Counted from the stretch's first letter, positions 16,653 through 27,118 are shown. The stretch is DNA of 64,000 nucleotides from Jilunia laotingensis (GCF_014385165.1 NZ_JACRTF010000001.1:1860001-1924000); one strand, 5' to 3'. Numbers and translations: made by a program. Notes: generated by a model not told the origin, from the letters alone.

Positions 16653-17969
16653 TTATTTTAAAGTAGCTATAACCCAAAGCTCCGGATCATTTTTGTCCAC
16701 TAATTTGATGGTTTCTAGATTCATGTTTGATTTATCTGCCGCTAGCTCAAACTCACGTGACATTGTTGTTTTTACAAAAGGTTCAACATTAAATTTCAAA
16801 AGATTATTTCCAGTCGCATCTGCATCTTTATATGTGATATTCAGTTCATCATTGTTCCCTTTTGTTGTGTAATAATAATTCCCTGATAATGCACCTCCCT
16901 TATTGGTTCTGACTGTTAATTTTAAACTTAAGTCTGTGCCATTGGGGATAAACGCGAAACTCGTCACAGAATACTTTATTTCCTTAAATGATTCAACTAT
17001 TGGCTGAAAAACTGCAGAGAATTTGCTTGACATTTCTGAACTTGCATTAAAAGTTAATGATTTGGGCTTTTCAGACAAGGTCAGTTGTTGCCATATAAAT
17101 TGAAATTTGGCAACGCCTCTTATACTTGCTTCTTGATCATCTGTGCAGGTGAATATATCATTATTCTCATCGTATACGAAATTCTGAACAGAATGATCAT
17201 TTTCTGTAATTGGTTTGATTAAACGAAATCCGTTGGATGTAAAAGCTACTGATCTTTCCTCAGCATCTGTGATGATATCTCCGCCTTCCGGGATATATTT
17301 AGCCATTCCACTATTGATCTCATGTATCTCATAATTTTTGTCTCCTAGTGCAAGTAACACAGGGTTTATACTCTCTCCAAATACTTTTTCTTTTAGTGCT
17401 TCTTGTTTGGCAAAATAATCTTCCCAATTTTGGTCTTCACTCAAACGTGTGAGAGGAATATACATACCGCGTTTTTTCCCTTTCAACATTACTGCGTCTT
17501 TATTTGTAGTTGGGCTCACCATAATGAACTCATAGTCACCTTCATACCCTAATCCCTGTTCATCATCTTTGGAAGTCGAAGGAATGTCTTCTGGGCTGGA
17601 AAAACGATGTAATAAAGAATTGGAAGTATTAAATGTTAAAACCGGTCCATTGTCAGAAATCATTTCCCATAAAGAACCCTCTTCTTCAGTATACTTGTTA
17701 GAAGTAAGATCGTCTTTGGCCGCAAATTTAACGGAGCCGTCAGAATTGAATTTAACTAACATAGTATAACCTTTGTATTTTTCAGTAGCAAAATATTCCA
17801 TAACCCATCCATTGCTTGCGCTGGTAAGCAATGCTGTATAGTCTTTTTTGGCAGCTTCAAGCCGAAGAGCCGATGTCTGGTCGAAAAGATCCTCCTCTTC
17901 ATTTTTACATGAATTAAACGAAGTAAGGAATAGGGCAGACAAAGCAAAAAATAACGCAAATCTTTTCAT
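16653..17969 (-). CDS. DUF4302 domain-containing lipoprotein
   Basis: A 438-residue lipoprotein: 'MKRFALFFALSALFLTSFNS' leads to a lipobox cysteine followed by acidic residues (CKNEEED), a Bacteroides surface-export-like tail. The region 'ALLTSASNGWVMEYF' onward fits DUF4302, a family found in SusC/SusD-linked operons with zinc peptidases. The frame extends to an ATG at 17990, but the ATG at 17969 starts the lipoprotein signal directly, so I chose it. Its biochemical role is unknown. Confidence 0.8.
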   Translation of the reverse strand: MKRFALFFALSALFLTSFNSCKNEEEDLFDQTSALRLEAAKKDYTALLTSASNGWVMEYFATEKYKGYTMLVKFNSDGSVKFAAKDDLTSNKYTEEEGSLWEMISDNGPVLTFNTSNSLLHRFSSPEDIPSTSKDDEQGLGYEGDYEFIMVSPTTNKDAVMLKGKKRGMYIPLTRLSEDQNWEDYFAKQEALKEKVFGESINPVLLALGDKNYEIHEINSGMAKYIPEGGDIITDAEERSVAFTSNGFRLIKPITENDHSVQNFVYDENNDIFTCTDDQEASIRGVAKFQFIWQQLTLSEKPKSLTFNASSEMSSKFSAVFQPIVESFKEIKYSVTSFAFIPNGTDLSLKLTVRTNKGGALSGNYYYTTKGNNDELNITYKDADATGNNLLKFNVEPFVKTTMSREFELAADKSNMNLETIKLVDKNDPELWVIATLK

Positions 17970-17997
17970 ATTCAGTCTTTTGATTATCATAATTATT

Positions 17998-19203
17998 TTA
18001 GTTTTGCAACTCTTTAAATTTATCTACCTGATACAATAATGAATCCATTAAAGTTTCAGAGCTTCCGATATGTAGAGGTTCGACAAGGCGGTTGACAAAC
18101 TTACCATCTCGCAAAACGAATTCTCCTTTTTCATCAGTAAGATATTGACGAGTTTGTACTTCTTTGCGCAATTGGTCTAAGTCAAGTCCGAAAGAAGTTT
18201 TCATCCAGTTGCGAGCCATATCTAACTTTTGAAGGATTAATGCTTTTCCATCTACACCGTCTTCATCGATATATTGCAATTTACCATTTTCATCTTTGAT
18301 AGGATCTCCATTTTCATCCCGAACGATTGTCTTGCGGTATACTTCATATTGTGCATATGCATCACTGCCCGCTTGTTTTACATCGTTTTTGAAAGTTCTG
18401 GTTTCAAGTTCCGGATCGAATTTGTCAACATCAACCATTACCACCTCCCAGCCGTAAGTGGCTGTATTCAACATACCGTTCCAAGTTATGCTGTCTTTCA
18501 CGATGTAGTTGGCTATTACTTCCACCCAGTCTTCTGTGGCTTGTGAACTACCATAAGGAGTAACGAAGCCTAATGAAAGAACAAGTGAGTCATTTCTATC
18601 CTGCCATGCAAAAGAGTCGTATTGACCAGATGACAACGTATTGAATTCAGTAGGTGTGACTTTAGTCTGTTGCAAAATATGAGAGAATTCATGATGCATC
18701 GTTTTAAAGAATAATTCATTTAAACTATCAATGTTGTTGACGTCAATAGAATTACCCCGGTAGAAAGTAATTTTTTTACCTCCACTGGCTTCACCCAAAG
18801 TCATAGTTCCACTACTCGGATTATATGCCGGTGAACCGATGATGTGCAGGATGCGCGGAGCATACATTTTCAAGAATTCCGGTGTTTGTAGCTTTGCATA
18901 AATATCAAACCAAAGATATTTTGCCAATACAGCTACCTCTTTACTTTTTTGGTAAGTACAAGGTATAAGATTGTAGTCCATATCGGCACTGATATCCTCC
19001 ATCCGATAAATATACCGGAGATTATAGGGCTGACGGTAGTTCGCTTCTACGAAACTGTCTAACGGGAATGAATATTGAGTACGGTCCAATGGTCTTACTG
19101 TCGCGTCAAAAATGGTTGGTCCTAATTCATCATCGGAACAAGCTGTAAAAAGGCTGCTTCCAATAAGAATGGAAAGGAATATAAAAATAATAGACTTTTT
19201 CAT
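17998..19203 (-). CDS. Putative zinc-binding metallopeptidase lipoprotein
   Basis: A 401-residue lipoprotein (lipobox in 'SSLFTACSDDE'). The HExxH zinc motif reads 'MHHEFSHILQQ', and the flanking regions match the SusCD-associated putative zinc-binding metallopeptidase family (Peptidase_Mx type). It sits 15 bp after susD in the operon. A surface zinc peptidase here suggests the uptake system takes peptides or protein-derived material (inference). Confidence 0.85.
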   Translation of the reverse strand: MKKSIIFIFLSILIGSSLFTACSDDELGPTIFDATVRPLDRTQYSFPLDSFVEANYRQPYNLRYIYRMEDISADMDYNLIPCTYQKSKEVAVLAKYLWFDIYAKLQTPEFLKMYAPRILHIIGSPAYNPSSGTMTLGEASGGKKITFYRGNSIDVNNIDSLNELFFKTMHHEFSHILQQTKVTPTEFNTLSSGQYDSFAWQDRNDSLVLSLGFVTPYGSSQATEDWVEVIANYIVKDSITWNGMLNTATYGWEVVMVDVDKFDPELETRTFKNDVKQAGSDAYAQYEVYRKTIVRDENGDPIKDENGKLQYIDEDGVDGKALILQKLDMARNWMKTSFGLDLDQLRKEVQTRQYLTDEKGEFVLRDGKFVNRLVEPLHIGSSETLMDSLLYQVDKFKELQN

Positions 19204-19218
19204 TATCGTATTTTTTAT

Positions 19219-20940
19219 TTAATTACTTTTTACTTCTGATTTGGATACTTTACTAGCAGCAGGCGCTGTTGCAGCAGGTACTTTTGCGTAAGATGATTCA
19301 ACACCGGCAGCTTGAACTTCTTGAGGTATTTCAATAGCGCGACGGGGATCATTCCATGTTAATGTTTCCACTGTTGCACTTTTGCCAATGATGTGAGAAT
19401 ACTCCAATCCTAAACGTTTTACATCGAAAAAGCGGGTTCCATCCCCAATGGTTTCAATGCGACGGAAGTCCATCATGCAATCAAAATAGGGCTTGGCTTC
19501 TTCACTGATAACGAATTCAGGATCCATTAATGAAGTGTTATAATCTAATACTACCAAAGGATTCTTTTCTTTCGTGTAATATGTTTTGATCAGTTCTGAA
19601 GATAATTCTCCATCTCTATTGAAATATTTTTCAACTCCCGGAGTTGGAAGGATCTGATGATTTTTGTCGTATGCTCTTAGATCTGCTACGGCACCTTCAA
19701 AATCAGGATTCTTTTTCAATATTTTGGCTTCGGCACGACAGAGTAATGTTTCTGCACTTGTAAATTCGCGGCGTACGATATGTGGATAACCAATACCAGC
19801 TACTTTGTCTGTATATTCAAACATTTCTACACCTTTTCCACTAAGCAATCCCCAGTCTTGCTTACCATTGATAAACAGACCTGAATTACTTAACCAAGGA
19901 GCCGGAGCTAAGCTACATGTGGGAGAGAATGAATATAATGTGGCTTTAGCTATGTCACCATTACAGGCATAACGAACGCTACTGGCCATTCCACGCCATG
20001 CAGTAGAGTAAGTAGAAACTAGCAATAGATTATTAGGAGATTCTGGATTTAGCCAAGCGTTGGCAAAGTCACTACCAGTAGTACATTTTGCAAACGGTTC
20101 CCAGTCAGGAAGACATGCCAAAGCTGATTCTTCTGTTTCGCCCAATACGATGTTGGCATGTTTAATGACATTATCATATTCGCGAATATACAGGTAGAAA
20201 CGTGCGGCAAAAGCATGTGCTGCTTTTTCGTTGAAGTGGAATTTTCTAGCTTGGCCATCTGCATAAATGTCATCTGTGACTAATTTCAATCCTTTTTCCA
20301 AATCTTCCCGTATCTTAGCATATACATCGGCTACATTGCCACGGTCATAGTGTACTAACACTTCTGTTTCAGGTTTAGTCACGTAAGGAATACCGATATC
20401 ATTTTTGCTTAAAGTCGGGTTCCGGTAAGCTTGAGAGAAAATGTTAACAAGCAGGAAATGGTTGTAAGCACGAATCAATAATGCTTCGCCTTCCGCACCG
20501 TTCAATGCGGCATCAACTTTGCCTTCATTACGTAGTTTATCTATGGCTTCCAGAGCGTGATTAGCTGTTGCGATGGCATTATAGCAACCTTCCCATACAG
20601 CGGAGGGGCTATCGGTACTAGTAGATGATCTAACAGGTTCGAATGCGAACAATTCATCGTACATACGATTATAGGAAGTCAAATTGTAATATACGGTTTT
20701 TTTACCGTCACCTAACGCGTCTACGTGAGGGGAATTGTTGTCCATCACATTATCACTACTTGTTTCGCAAATAGGACCGTAATTACCAGTAAAGTAACCG
20801 GTAGTCAATAGTTGCACGATTTGTTTTGAGTTTACTAACTCTATACGGTTATCTGTCTCTTTTTCAAGAAAGTCTTCGCAAGATGCCAAGGATAATGACA
20901 ATCCGGCGATTGCCGTCATATAAATATATCTTAATTTCAT
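19219..20940 (-). CDS. SusD/RagB family outer-membrane lipoprotein (system 1)
   Basis: A 573-residue SusD-like lipoprotein with lipobox 'SLSLASCEDFLEKE'. The TPR-like helices with 'ALNGAEGEALLIRAYNHFLLVNIF' and the C-terminal 'FDCMMDFRRIETIGDGTRFFDVKRLGLEY' are typical. SusD proteins form the lid over the SusC transporter and bind the ligand at the cell surface. It is 24 bp after susC. The final segment is rich in Ala and Ser, with no clear role. Confidence 0.95.
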   Translation of the reverse strand: MKLRYIYMTAIAGLSLSLASCEDFLEKETDNRIELVNSKQIVQLLTTGYFTGNYGPICETSSDNVMDNNSPHVDALGDGKKTVYYNLTSYNRMYDELFAFEPVRSSTSTDSPSAVWEGCYNAIATANHALEAIDKLRNEGKVDAALNGAEGEALLIRAYNHFLLVNIFSQAYRNPTLSKNDIGIPYVTKPETEVLVHYDRGNVADVYAKIREDLEKGLKLVTDDIYADGQARKFHFNEKAAHAFAARFYLYIREYDNVIKHANIVLGETEESALACLPDWEPFAKCTTGSDFANAWLNPESPNNLLLVSTYSTAWRGMASSVRYACNGDIAKATLYSFSPTCSLAPAPWLSNSGLFINGKQDWGLLSGKGVEMFEYTDKVAGIGYPHIVRREFTSAETLLCRAEAKILKKNPDFEGAVADLRAYDKNHQILPTPGVEKYFNRDGELSSELIKTYYTKEKNPLVVLDYNTSLMDPEFVISEEAKPYFDCMMDFRRIETIGDGTRFFDVKRLGLEYSHIIGKSATVETLTWNDPRRAIEIPQEVQAAGVESSYAKVPAATAPAASKVSKSEVKSN

Positions 20941-20964
20941 AGTTTAATAATTTGTTTATGGATT

Positions 20965-23900
20965 TTAAATACCAAATCTAACTGTAAATGTAAACTGTTT
21001 AGGCATTGGAGTTGCTACACCACCTGAATTAACGAATTCCGGATCCTGTCCATTCAACTTCTTGTCAGCATAGATCAAGAATAAGTTGGTTCCTTGTATT
21101 TTCAAGGAAGCTGTAGAAAGTCCGATCTTCTTTAAGAAAGTGGTTGGCAAATCATACGTTAGAGAGATCTCTTTCATACGGATAAAACCACCATCGGCAA
21201 TACGTGCCGTAGAATAATTGTAAGCGTTGTATGCGTAAGAAAGATACTGGTCATTTTTGTATTGACGTCTACTTGCAATTGTCGGGATGTCAGTAATGTT
21301 TTCATCTCCCGGAATTGTCCATCTGTTTTTGAATTCTTTCGGCATAGAATTCATATCTGAATAGGCTGCTGAGAATGCATTATCAAGACGAATCTTGTTT
21401 CCAAATGAATAAGTGATAAATACATTCAAGCGGAAATTCTTATAGCTGAACAAGTTTCCGAATCCACCGGTGATGGTAGGATCTGTCGGACCTTCATATT
21501 TCAAGAAGTCCAGTTTCTCATATTCTTGGAAGTAAATATCAGATGTGGTCGTTTCACCTTTTTCATTGATGAATTGTGGCAGACCTTCATCGTTCAATCC
21601 TACAAACGGGATAGAGAATAATGCGCGTACCGGATAACCTTGTTTTGCATAGCCGCTACCAGAACAGAGCTGGAGTACGTTGGAACGTGAATCCAGTTCT
21701 GTAATCTTATTCTTGGCATAAGAGAAAGTAAGGTCAGTACTCCAATTGAAGTCTTTAGTACGAATGTTTTTTGTAGACAACGTGAATTCTACACCGTGTG
21801 ATTTCATACTTGCCATATTAGCGTATTTGGCGATGAATCCACCTGCTCCTTCAGTATATATCAAACCAATCAAATCGTAGTTGTTACGTTTATAAGCATC
21901 GACTGCAACGTTGATACGATTATCAATAAAGCCTGCCTCAACACCAAAATTCCATTCGTGTTTCTTTTCATAAGTCAGTTCCTTGTTGGCGATATTATCC
22001 AAAGTGATCGCTGTTTCATAAGCTGAAACAGTCGGACGCCACGGTGTTGTAGAATAATAAATCGGTAATGCATTTGAGATTGAAGATGGTCCACGGTCAC
22101 CTGTTAGTGAATAAGAACCTTTAAGCATTAAGTGAGAAAGAGCATTCTGATCCCATTTCTTAAACCATTCTTCTTCATGTAAATTCCACGCTGCAGCGAT
22201 GTTATATGTCGGCAACCAACGTGCGCTACGTGTTTTCCCCAACTTGTTAGTACCTTCGTAACGACCTGTCAGGTTCAATGTATAGCGACCTTTATAAGAA
22301 TAAGTACCAGATGCAAAATAAGCAACGCTACGGGTGTATCCCCATTGATTAGAATAATAAACCGAATTTTCTTCTTTTTGGTTTTTGAATAAATTAGGAT
22401 CTGGTGCTGCGATTCCACCATTGTCGTATACGAATCCCCAACCTTCAAATGCTACGGAATTACGGTCAGTAGAGTTTATTTCCGTTCCACCAAATACATT
22501 AAGAATGTGGGTGTCTTCGTTCCATACTTTATTGTATTGGAAAGTACCGCGGAAGTCAATCTGACGAACTGTATAATCATTACGGAAATACATACCACCT
22601 TCAGGAAGAACAGATACCGGTAATGAGTTAGGTTTGTCAGGATCTTGATACAAGTATGGATTGCTATACATGATACTGGGGTCGTTGACTCCTGCACGGT
22701 ATGCTTCTGCCTGATTAGAATGATCTTTGATGAAGTGTTCGTTAGTTGATTTCTGATATCTCAAAGCTCCTAATGCATTGAACTCTAATCCTTGGATAGG
22801 CTTCCAATTCAATTCGCCTTGGAATTTGAGGTCGGTTACTCCTAGTTCGATATAATTATTTTCCAACTCATCAAAAATATTGAACGATGCATAGTTACGT
22901 GTATATACATCATTAGCATCCAAAGTACGTGAAGTATTCAATGCATAGCTGAACGGGTTGATGTCGAAACTACGTTTTACTTCACCACTAACAACGTCTG
23001 TTTCCTGGCTCAACGTACCCGGTGCTAACTGCTTTCTATAAGATCCGCTGGTCAACATACTTGCCGTTAACCATTTGGATAGTTTAAAAGACCCGTTCAT
23101 GTTTGCCGTGTAACGTTCTACGGAACTGGATTTGGTCCATCCCGGATCATACATGGCAGACAATGATGCATACATCTTCGCTTTGTCTGTACCGTTAGAG
23201 ATGCTGACAGAGTGGTTTTGTACTAGATTTGTCTTGAAAAGTAAATCAAACCAGTCCGTGTTTCTGAATTCGGCTTGTTGCAGATAGCCTTCTTTAGCAG
23301 CTTCTGTATTGGGGAGACCGAATTGACCGGTGGTTTTGTCATACATTGAGATTAATTGGTACATTTTACCATAAATACCGGAGGAAGTACTGTTAACTAA
23401 ATTCTCAAACTCGAGCCAGCCTTTAGATGCCATTTCCTTATATATACCCATTTGTTCCTGTGAATTGGAAATGTTATAGTTGCGGTAATGGGGTTTTAGA
23501 CGTGTGGTAAATTCACCCGTATAATTGATGGTACTACGTCCTGTTTGGCCTTTTTTGGTAGTAACAACAACTACACCTGCCATAGCGCGCGCACCGTAAA
23601 TAGAGGTAGCGGAACCATCTTTCAGAACCTGAAAACTTTCGATGTCGTCAGCATTCAAACCAGCGATGGCAGAAGAGATAAGTGTAACCGCATCGCCCGA
23701 AGAAAGGTCATCTGCAGAAACGTCAACAGACTCTTCCATAATAACTCCGTCCACAACCCATAAAGGTTTGGAGCTACCATAGATAGAGGTCGCACCGCGT
23801 ACACGAATTTTTGGTGCTGTACCGAATGTTCCGGAAACGTTCTGTACGGATACTCCGGCTGCACGTCCTTCCAAGGCACGGCTGACATCGGCGATACCGT

Positions 23901-24294
23901 CTAACTTCGCATCTTCCGCACTGATTTTCGTTGTCGCTCCTGTGAATAATCGTTTATCCATCTTTTGCATACCGGTAACTACAACTTCATCCAGTTGCTG
24001 GGCATCAGGTTCAAGCGTGATTTTCATACTTCCTGATGGCGTAGCTTCTTGCGTTTTCATTCCGATGTACGAAATCACAATTTTCTTAGTACTTTTAGGA
24101 ATACTCAATGAGTATTTTCCGTCCAAGTCAGTTACTGTACCAATTCCGGTATTTCCCTTTACTGTAACGGATGCTCCGATGATTGGCTCTCCGTCCTCTG
24201 CCGAGATAACTACTCCTTGTATTTTCATCTGCTGTGCCATTAGAGCAAGCGGTGATAACAAGACGAGCAAGATGATAAATAATCCTTTTCTCAT
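20965..24294 (-). CDS. SusC/RagA family TonB-linked outer-membrane transporter (system 1)
   Basis: A 1109-residue TonB-dependent transporter. A signal peptide is followed by a carboxypeptidase-regulatory-like domain (about residues 22-100, 'IQGVVISAEDGEPIIGASVTV'), a TonB-box/plug region with the SusC signature 'VLKDGSATSIYGARAMAGVVVVTTKKG', and a 22-strand barrel ending in 'KQFTFTVRFGI'. It has no STN signalling domain, and no sigma/anti-sigma pair is adjacent. It leads the operon SusC-SusD-zinc peptidase-DUF4302-secreted protein. Confidence 0.96.
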   Translation of the reverse strand: MRKGLFIILLVLLSPLALMAQQMKIQGVVISAEDGEPIIGASVTVKGNTGIGTVTDLDGKYSLSIPKSTKKIVISYIGMKTQEATPSGSMKITLEPDAQQLDEVVVTGMQKMDKRLFTGATTKISAEDAKLDGIADVSRALEGRAAGVSVQNVSGTFGTAPKIRVRGATSIYGSSKPLWVVDGVIMEESVDVSADDLSSGDAVTLISSAIAGLNADDIESFQVLKDGSATSIYGARAMAGVVVVTTKKGQTGRSTINYTGEFTTRLKPHYRNYNISNSQEQMGIYKEMASKGWLEFENLVNSTSSGIYGKMYQLISMYDKTTGQFGLPNTEAAKEGYLQQAEFRNTDWFDLLFKTNLVQNHSVSISNGTDKAKMYASLSAMYDPGWTKSSSVERYTANMNGSFKLSKWLTASMLTSGSYRKQLAPGTLSQETDVVSGEVKRSFDINPFSYALNTSRTLDANDVYTRNYASFNIFDELENNYIELGVTDLKFQGELNWKPIQGLEFNALGALRYQKSTNEHFIKDHSNQAEAYRAGVNDPSIMYSNPYLYQDPDKPNSLPVSVLPEGGMYFRNDYTVRQIDFRGTFQYNKVWNEDTHILNVFGGTEINSTDRNSVAFEGWGFVYDNGGIAAPDPNLFKNQKEENSVYYSNQWGYTRSVAYFASGTYSYKGRYTLNLTGRYEGTNKLGKTRSARWLPTYNIAAAWNLHEEEWFKKWDQNALSHLMLKGSYSLTGDRGPSSISNALPIYYSTTPWRPTVSAYETAITLDNIANKELTYEKKHEWNFGVEAGFIDNRINVAVDAYKRNNYDLIGLIYTEGAGGFIAKYANMASMKSHGVEFTLSTKNIRTKDFNWSTDLTFSYAKNKITELDSRSNVLQLCSGSGYAKQGYPVRALFSIPFVGLNDEGLPQFINEKGETTTSDIYFQEYEKLDFLKYEGPTDPTITGGFGNLFSYKNFRLNVFITYSFGNKIRLDNAFSAAYSDMNSMPKEFKNRWTIPGDENITDIPTIASRRQYKNDQYLSYAYNAYNYSTARIADGGFIRMKEISLTYDLPTTFLKKIGLSTASLKIQGTNLFLIYADKKLNGQDPEFVNSGGVATPMPKQFTFTVRFGI

Positions 24295-24381
24295 AATTAT
24301 TTTTAGATAACTTGTTGTATAGTAGACTTATTATTATATAATGTATTTGATATACTACCGTTTATCATTTATGGGACTTGG

Positions 24382-24389
24382 CAAAGATA
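24382..24389 (-). promoter_or_regulatory. -7 promoter box of SusC/SusD system 1
   Basis: On the minus strand TATCTTTG matches TAnnTTTG, leaving an 87 bp gap to the SusC start codon, about 80 nt of it transcribed leader. Leaders of this length are common in front of SusC genes and can hold regulatory RNA or antisense targets. Confidence 0.55.
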
Positions 24390-24800
24390 TAAATGTTTTT
24401 AAAATAAGATGAAAATAAGTTAGTTAATATGCATCTGTTTTAGATAATTTTGCATAGATGTAACCAAATAAAGCTTTCGGTTTTGGTTTGTTAACATTAT
24501 TATGTAATCTAAGAGGCAGTATCAATAAATGAACTATTGAAAAATGAAACTTGTAATTTATTGAAACTGTTTATAAGCTATCAATATGAAACTATATTAA
24601 CATGTGTTTGTGTTAAAACGCTATTGATTTTACATTCTATGATAGCAATAGAATATTTAAAAAAAAGATGTGCATTGCTACTACTTATCATTTTATAAAT
24701 TTTTTCTCACTATGTTAATTATGGAAGATGATAATGAAAAGTCTTTGTTGATCGATATTTCAATTATATTACAACTTTTATTGAAGGGGAAAAAGCTGCT
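24390..24800. other. 410 bp gene-free, A+T-rich spacer upstream of SusC system 1
   Basis: No gene, strong palindrome or repeat array is seen. It separates the leftward SusC operon promoter from the end of the leftward PAP2-like gene, so it may hold upstream regulatory sites. Confidence 0.4.
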
Positions 24801-24804
24801 TTAT

Positions 24805-25482
24805 TTAAAATAAAAAGATTCGAAACAATATGTTACTTAATGGATGCAAGACTAACAGGGCGCAAATCATACCAATGGCAAAGCCTGATAATACTTCTCC
24901 CAATGTATGATGACTTAAAATGATTCTTGCCGAACCTAAAATACCGGCAATCAGGATGAATAAGCATAACCACCACACCGGATTGTATCCGAACAATTCG
25001 CTGAATGAGATCAAGCCGCCTATAATGCCACCAATTCCTGCCATATGTTCACTCAATTTCCATTTCAGATTTACGATAATACAGATAATCTGAACTACGA
25101 GGGCTGCTAAAATAATGCCGGTCATGTACCAAGGGATATTCAATTTGTGCATCATCAAGAGGCAAAATACATAAGAGATAATAGTCAATAGAAAAGGTAT
25201 GTATCTTTTCTTGCGCTCACTGAGTTCCTGCATGGCAAACCCATTGATTCGACGAAACAGGAATATGGTGAGTGTAGGCATTAATATGGTAAAGCAATAG
25301 ACAATGCCTAGCACAATCAGTTTATATTGTATGGGCATGATACGCAGGTATGAGAATAAAAACAAAACCAGAAATGCCAGAAATGGGATAGAGAAGGGAG
25401 TCAGTATCCATGATGTGATTTGTGCAGTTCTGATGAGTGTCTTATCTGCAATAATATGTTGACCTGCATTAACTTCGCTCAT
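24805..25482 (-). CDS. PAP2-like integral membrane phosphatase family protein
   Basis: A 225-residue protein with about six to seven membrane segments. 'SARIILSHHTLGEVLSGFAIG' fits the third phosphatase motif (SRxxxxxHxxxD/E) of the PAP2 superfamily. The first two motifs are weak: 'ELSERKKRYIP' may stand for KxxxxxxRP, and the PSGH motif appears only as 'SEHMAGIGG'. It may be a diverged lipid phosphatase or a non-catalytic relative. It follows rpoN by 47 bp on the same strand. Confidence 0.75.
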   Translation of the reverse strand: MSEVNAGQHIIADKTLIRTAQITSWILTPFSIPFLAFLVLFLFSYLRIMPIQYKLIVLGIVYCFTILMPTLTIFLFRRINGFAMQELSERKKRYIPFLLTIISYVFCLLMMHKLNIPWYMTGIILAALVVQIICIIVNLKWKLSEHMAGIGGIIGGLISFSELFGYNPVWWLCLFILIAGILGSARIILSHHTLGEVLSGFAIGMICALLVLHPLSNILFRIFLF

Positions 25483-25529
25483 AATTTGATAAACTTATTG
25501 ATTTTACTATTTCGTTTTTCTGTCTTGAA

Positions 25530-27011
25530 TTATTTTCTGAGTCTTGCTACCGGTATATTCAGTTGCTGGCGGTATTTAGCTACCGTACGTCTTGCAATTG
25601 GATATCCTTTTTCTTTCAGAATGTCAGCTAATTCATCATCGGTAAGTGGTTTCTTCTTGTCTTCATTGTCGATACACTCTTTAAGGATTTTACGTATCTC
25701 GCGTACGGACATCTCTTCACCGTCCTCGGTGACATATCCATCACTGAAAAAGAATTTTAGTGGATAAATACCGAAATTGGTTTGGACATACTTGCTGTTG
25801 CTCACACGAGAAATTGTTGAGATGTCCAGTCCGGTACGTTCCGCCACATCCTTAAGAATCATCGGGCGGAGTAATGATTCGTCACCTTCAAGAAAGAAAG
25901 AGTGTTGCAAGTCGACTATCGCTTGCATGGTTGTCATCAGTGTGTTTTGGCGCTGTTTTACAGCGTCAATGAATCCCTGCGCCGCATCCATCTTTTGTTT
26001 CAGGAACATCATGGCTTCCTTGGCTTCTTTTGATTGGTTGGCCTTGTTTCTCGTATGCTCTTCAACCATTTCCGTGAAGTCACGGCTCATACGGAGTTCG
26101 GGTATATTACGATTGTTCAGGCTAATGTTAATATTGCCATCATCGTAAGTATCTACAATGAAATCGGGTACGATCTGTTGCAAATTGCGCCCGATAGCTT
26201 CACCTAAAGATGCTCCCGGCCGTGGGTTCAACTTGGTGATTTCGGCTATTGCAGCGTTAAAGTGATCTTCGTTGCATCCTAATTTCTTTATGATCTTATC
26301 CCAATGTTTGCGGGTGAATTCTTCGTAACAATCCTCGATGATTCTAATTTCAAGCATCAATATCGGATCTGACTTCCCCACTTTTATTTTCCTGTGCAGT
26401 TGGATCAATAGACATTCCTTTAAATTGCGCGCGCCTAGTCCGGCCGGATCGAAATCTTGGATTATATGTAAGACTTCTTCCAATTCAATTTCAGTAGTGT
26501 CAACTCCAGCATAGATTGCCAGTTCGTCACAAATGCTTTCAAGTGATTTGCGGAGCAGTCCGTCATCGTCCAATGATCCTATGAGATATTCCGCCAGTTC
26601 GCGTTGATGTTCCGTGAGTTTTCGTTCACCCAATTGCTCTTGGAGTATTTCGTAAAAGGAGATGGCATCGGAGAAAGGAATTTCTTCCGGTTGTTCACCT
26701 TTCGAACGGTTGTTTTCTTGTAATTTGTAATCGGGTATGTCGTCTTCATACAGATAGTCACCCAAAGAGTCATAGTCGTTGTCACCTCCTTCGGATTCAG
26801 TCTCGGAGGGAGTGCTTTCGCTCAATTCATCGGTGGATGAATCTTCTTTGCCTTCTTCAAGTGCCGGATTTTCTAACAGTTCGGCATGTATGCGGTCTTC
26901 CAGTTCAACAGCCGGTAGTTCCAATAGTTTAACTACCAGGATTTGTTGTGGTGATAGCGTTTGAATCTGCTGTTGCGCCTGAGATTGTATTTGACGGGAA
27001 CCTTGAGCCAT
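25530..27011 (-). CDS. rpoN: RNA polymerase sigma-54 factor
   Basis: A 493-residue sigma-54. Region I at the N-terminus is Gln- and Leu-rich ('IQSQAQQQIQTLSPQQILVV'), the acidic region II spans about residues 55-105, and the core-binding domain contains 'DFDPAGLGARNLKECLLIQL'. The C-terminal RpoN box 'ARRTVAKYR' contacts the -24 element. Sigma-54 directs transcription from -24/-12 promoters with enhancer-binding ATPases. Its own -7 box is visible upstream. Confidence 0.97.
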   Translation of the reverse strand: MAQGSRQIQSQAQQQIQTLSPQQILVVKLLELPAVELEDRIHAELLENPALEEGKEDSSTDELSESTPSETESEGGDNDYDSLGDYLYEDDIPDYKLQENNRSKGEQPEEIPFSDAISFYEILQEQLGERKLTEHQRELAEYLIGSLDDDGLLRKSLESICDELAIYAGVDTTEIELEEVLHIIQDFDPAGLGARNLKECLLIQLHRKIKVGKSDPILMLEIRIIEDCYEEFTRKHWDKIIKKLGCNEDHFNAAIAEITKLNPRPGASLGEAIGRNLQQIVPDFIVDTYDDGNINISLNNRNIPELRMSRDFTEMVEEHTRNKANQSKEAKEAMMFLKQKMDAAQGFIDAVKQRQNTLMTTMQAIVDLQHSFFLEGDESLLRPMILKDVAERTGLDISTISRVSNSKYVQTNFGIYPLKFFFSDGYVTEDGEEMSVREIRKILKECIDNEDKKKPLTDDELADILKEKGYPIARRTVAKYRQQLNIPVARLRK

Positions 27012-27046
27012 ACGTTTTCTGTTTTATTTCCTATTGTTTCTCGCTG

Positions 27047-27054
27047 CAAAAGTA
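27047..27054 (-). promoter_or_regulatory. -7 promoter box of rpoN
   Basis: On the minus strand TACTTTTG matches TAnnTTTG, with a 35 bp gap to the rpoN start codon. Confidence 0.6.
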
Positions 27055-27061
27055 GTTTTTT

Positions 27062-27092
27062 AACCACAGATAATACAGATTACACGGATTAT
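27062..27092. repeat. Three short direct repeats, about 10 bp apart
   Basis: Variants of ACAGATTA (ACAGATAAT, ACAGATTAC, ACGGATTAT) repeat at one helical turn. Similar 'ccacagattacacagatt' strings are, from memory, common between genes in Bacteroides. The function is unknown. Confidence 0.5.
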
Positions 27093-27118
27093 TTTTATTA
27101 GTATAACACTAATTTCTG

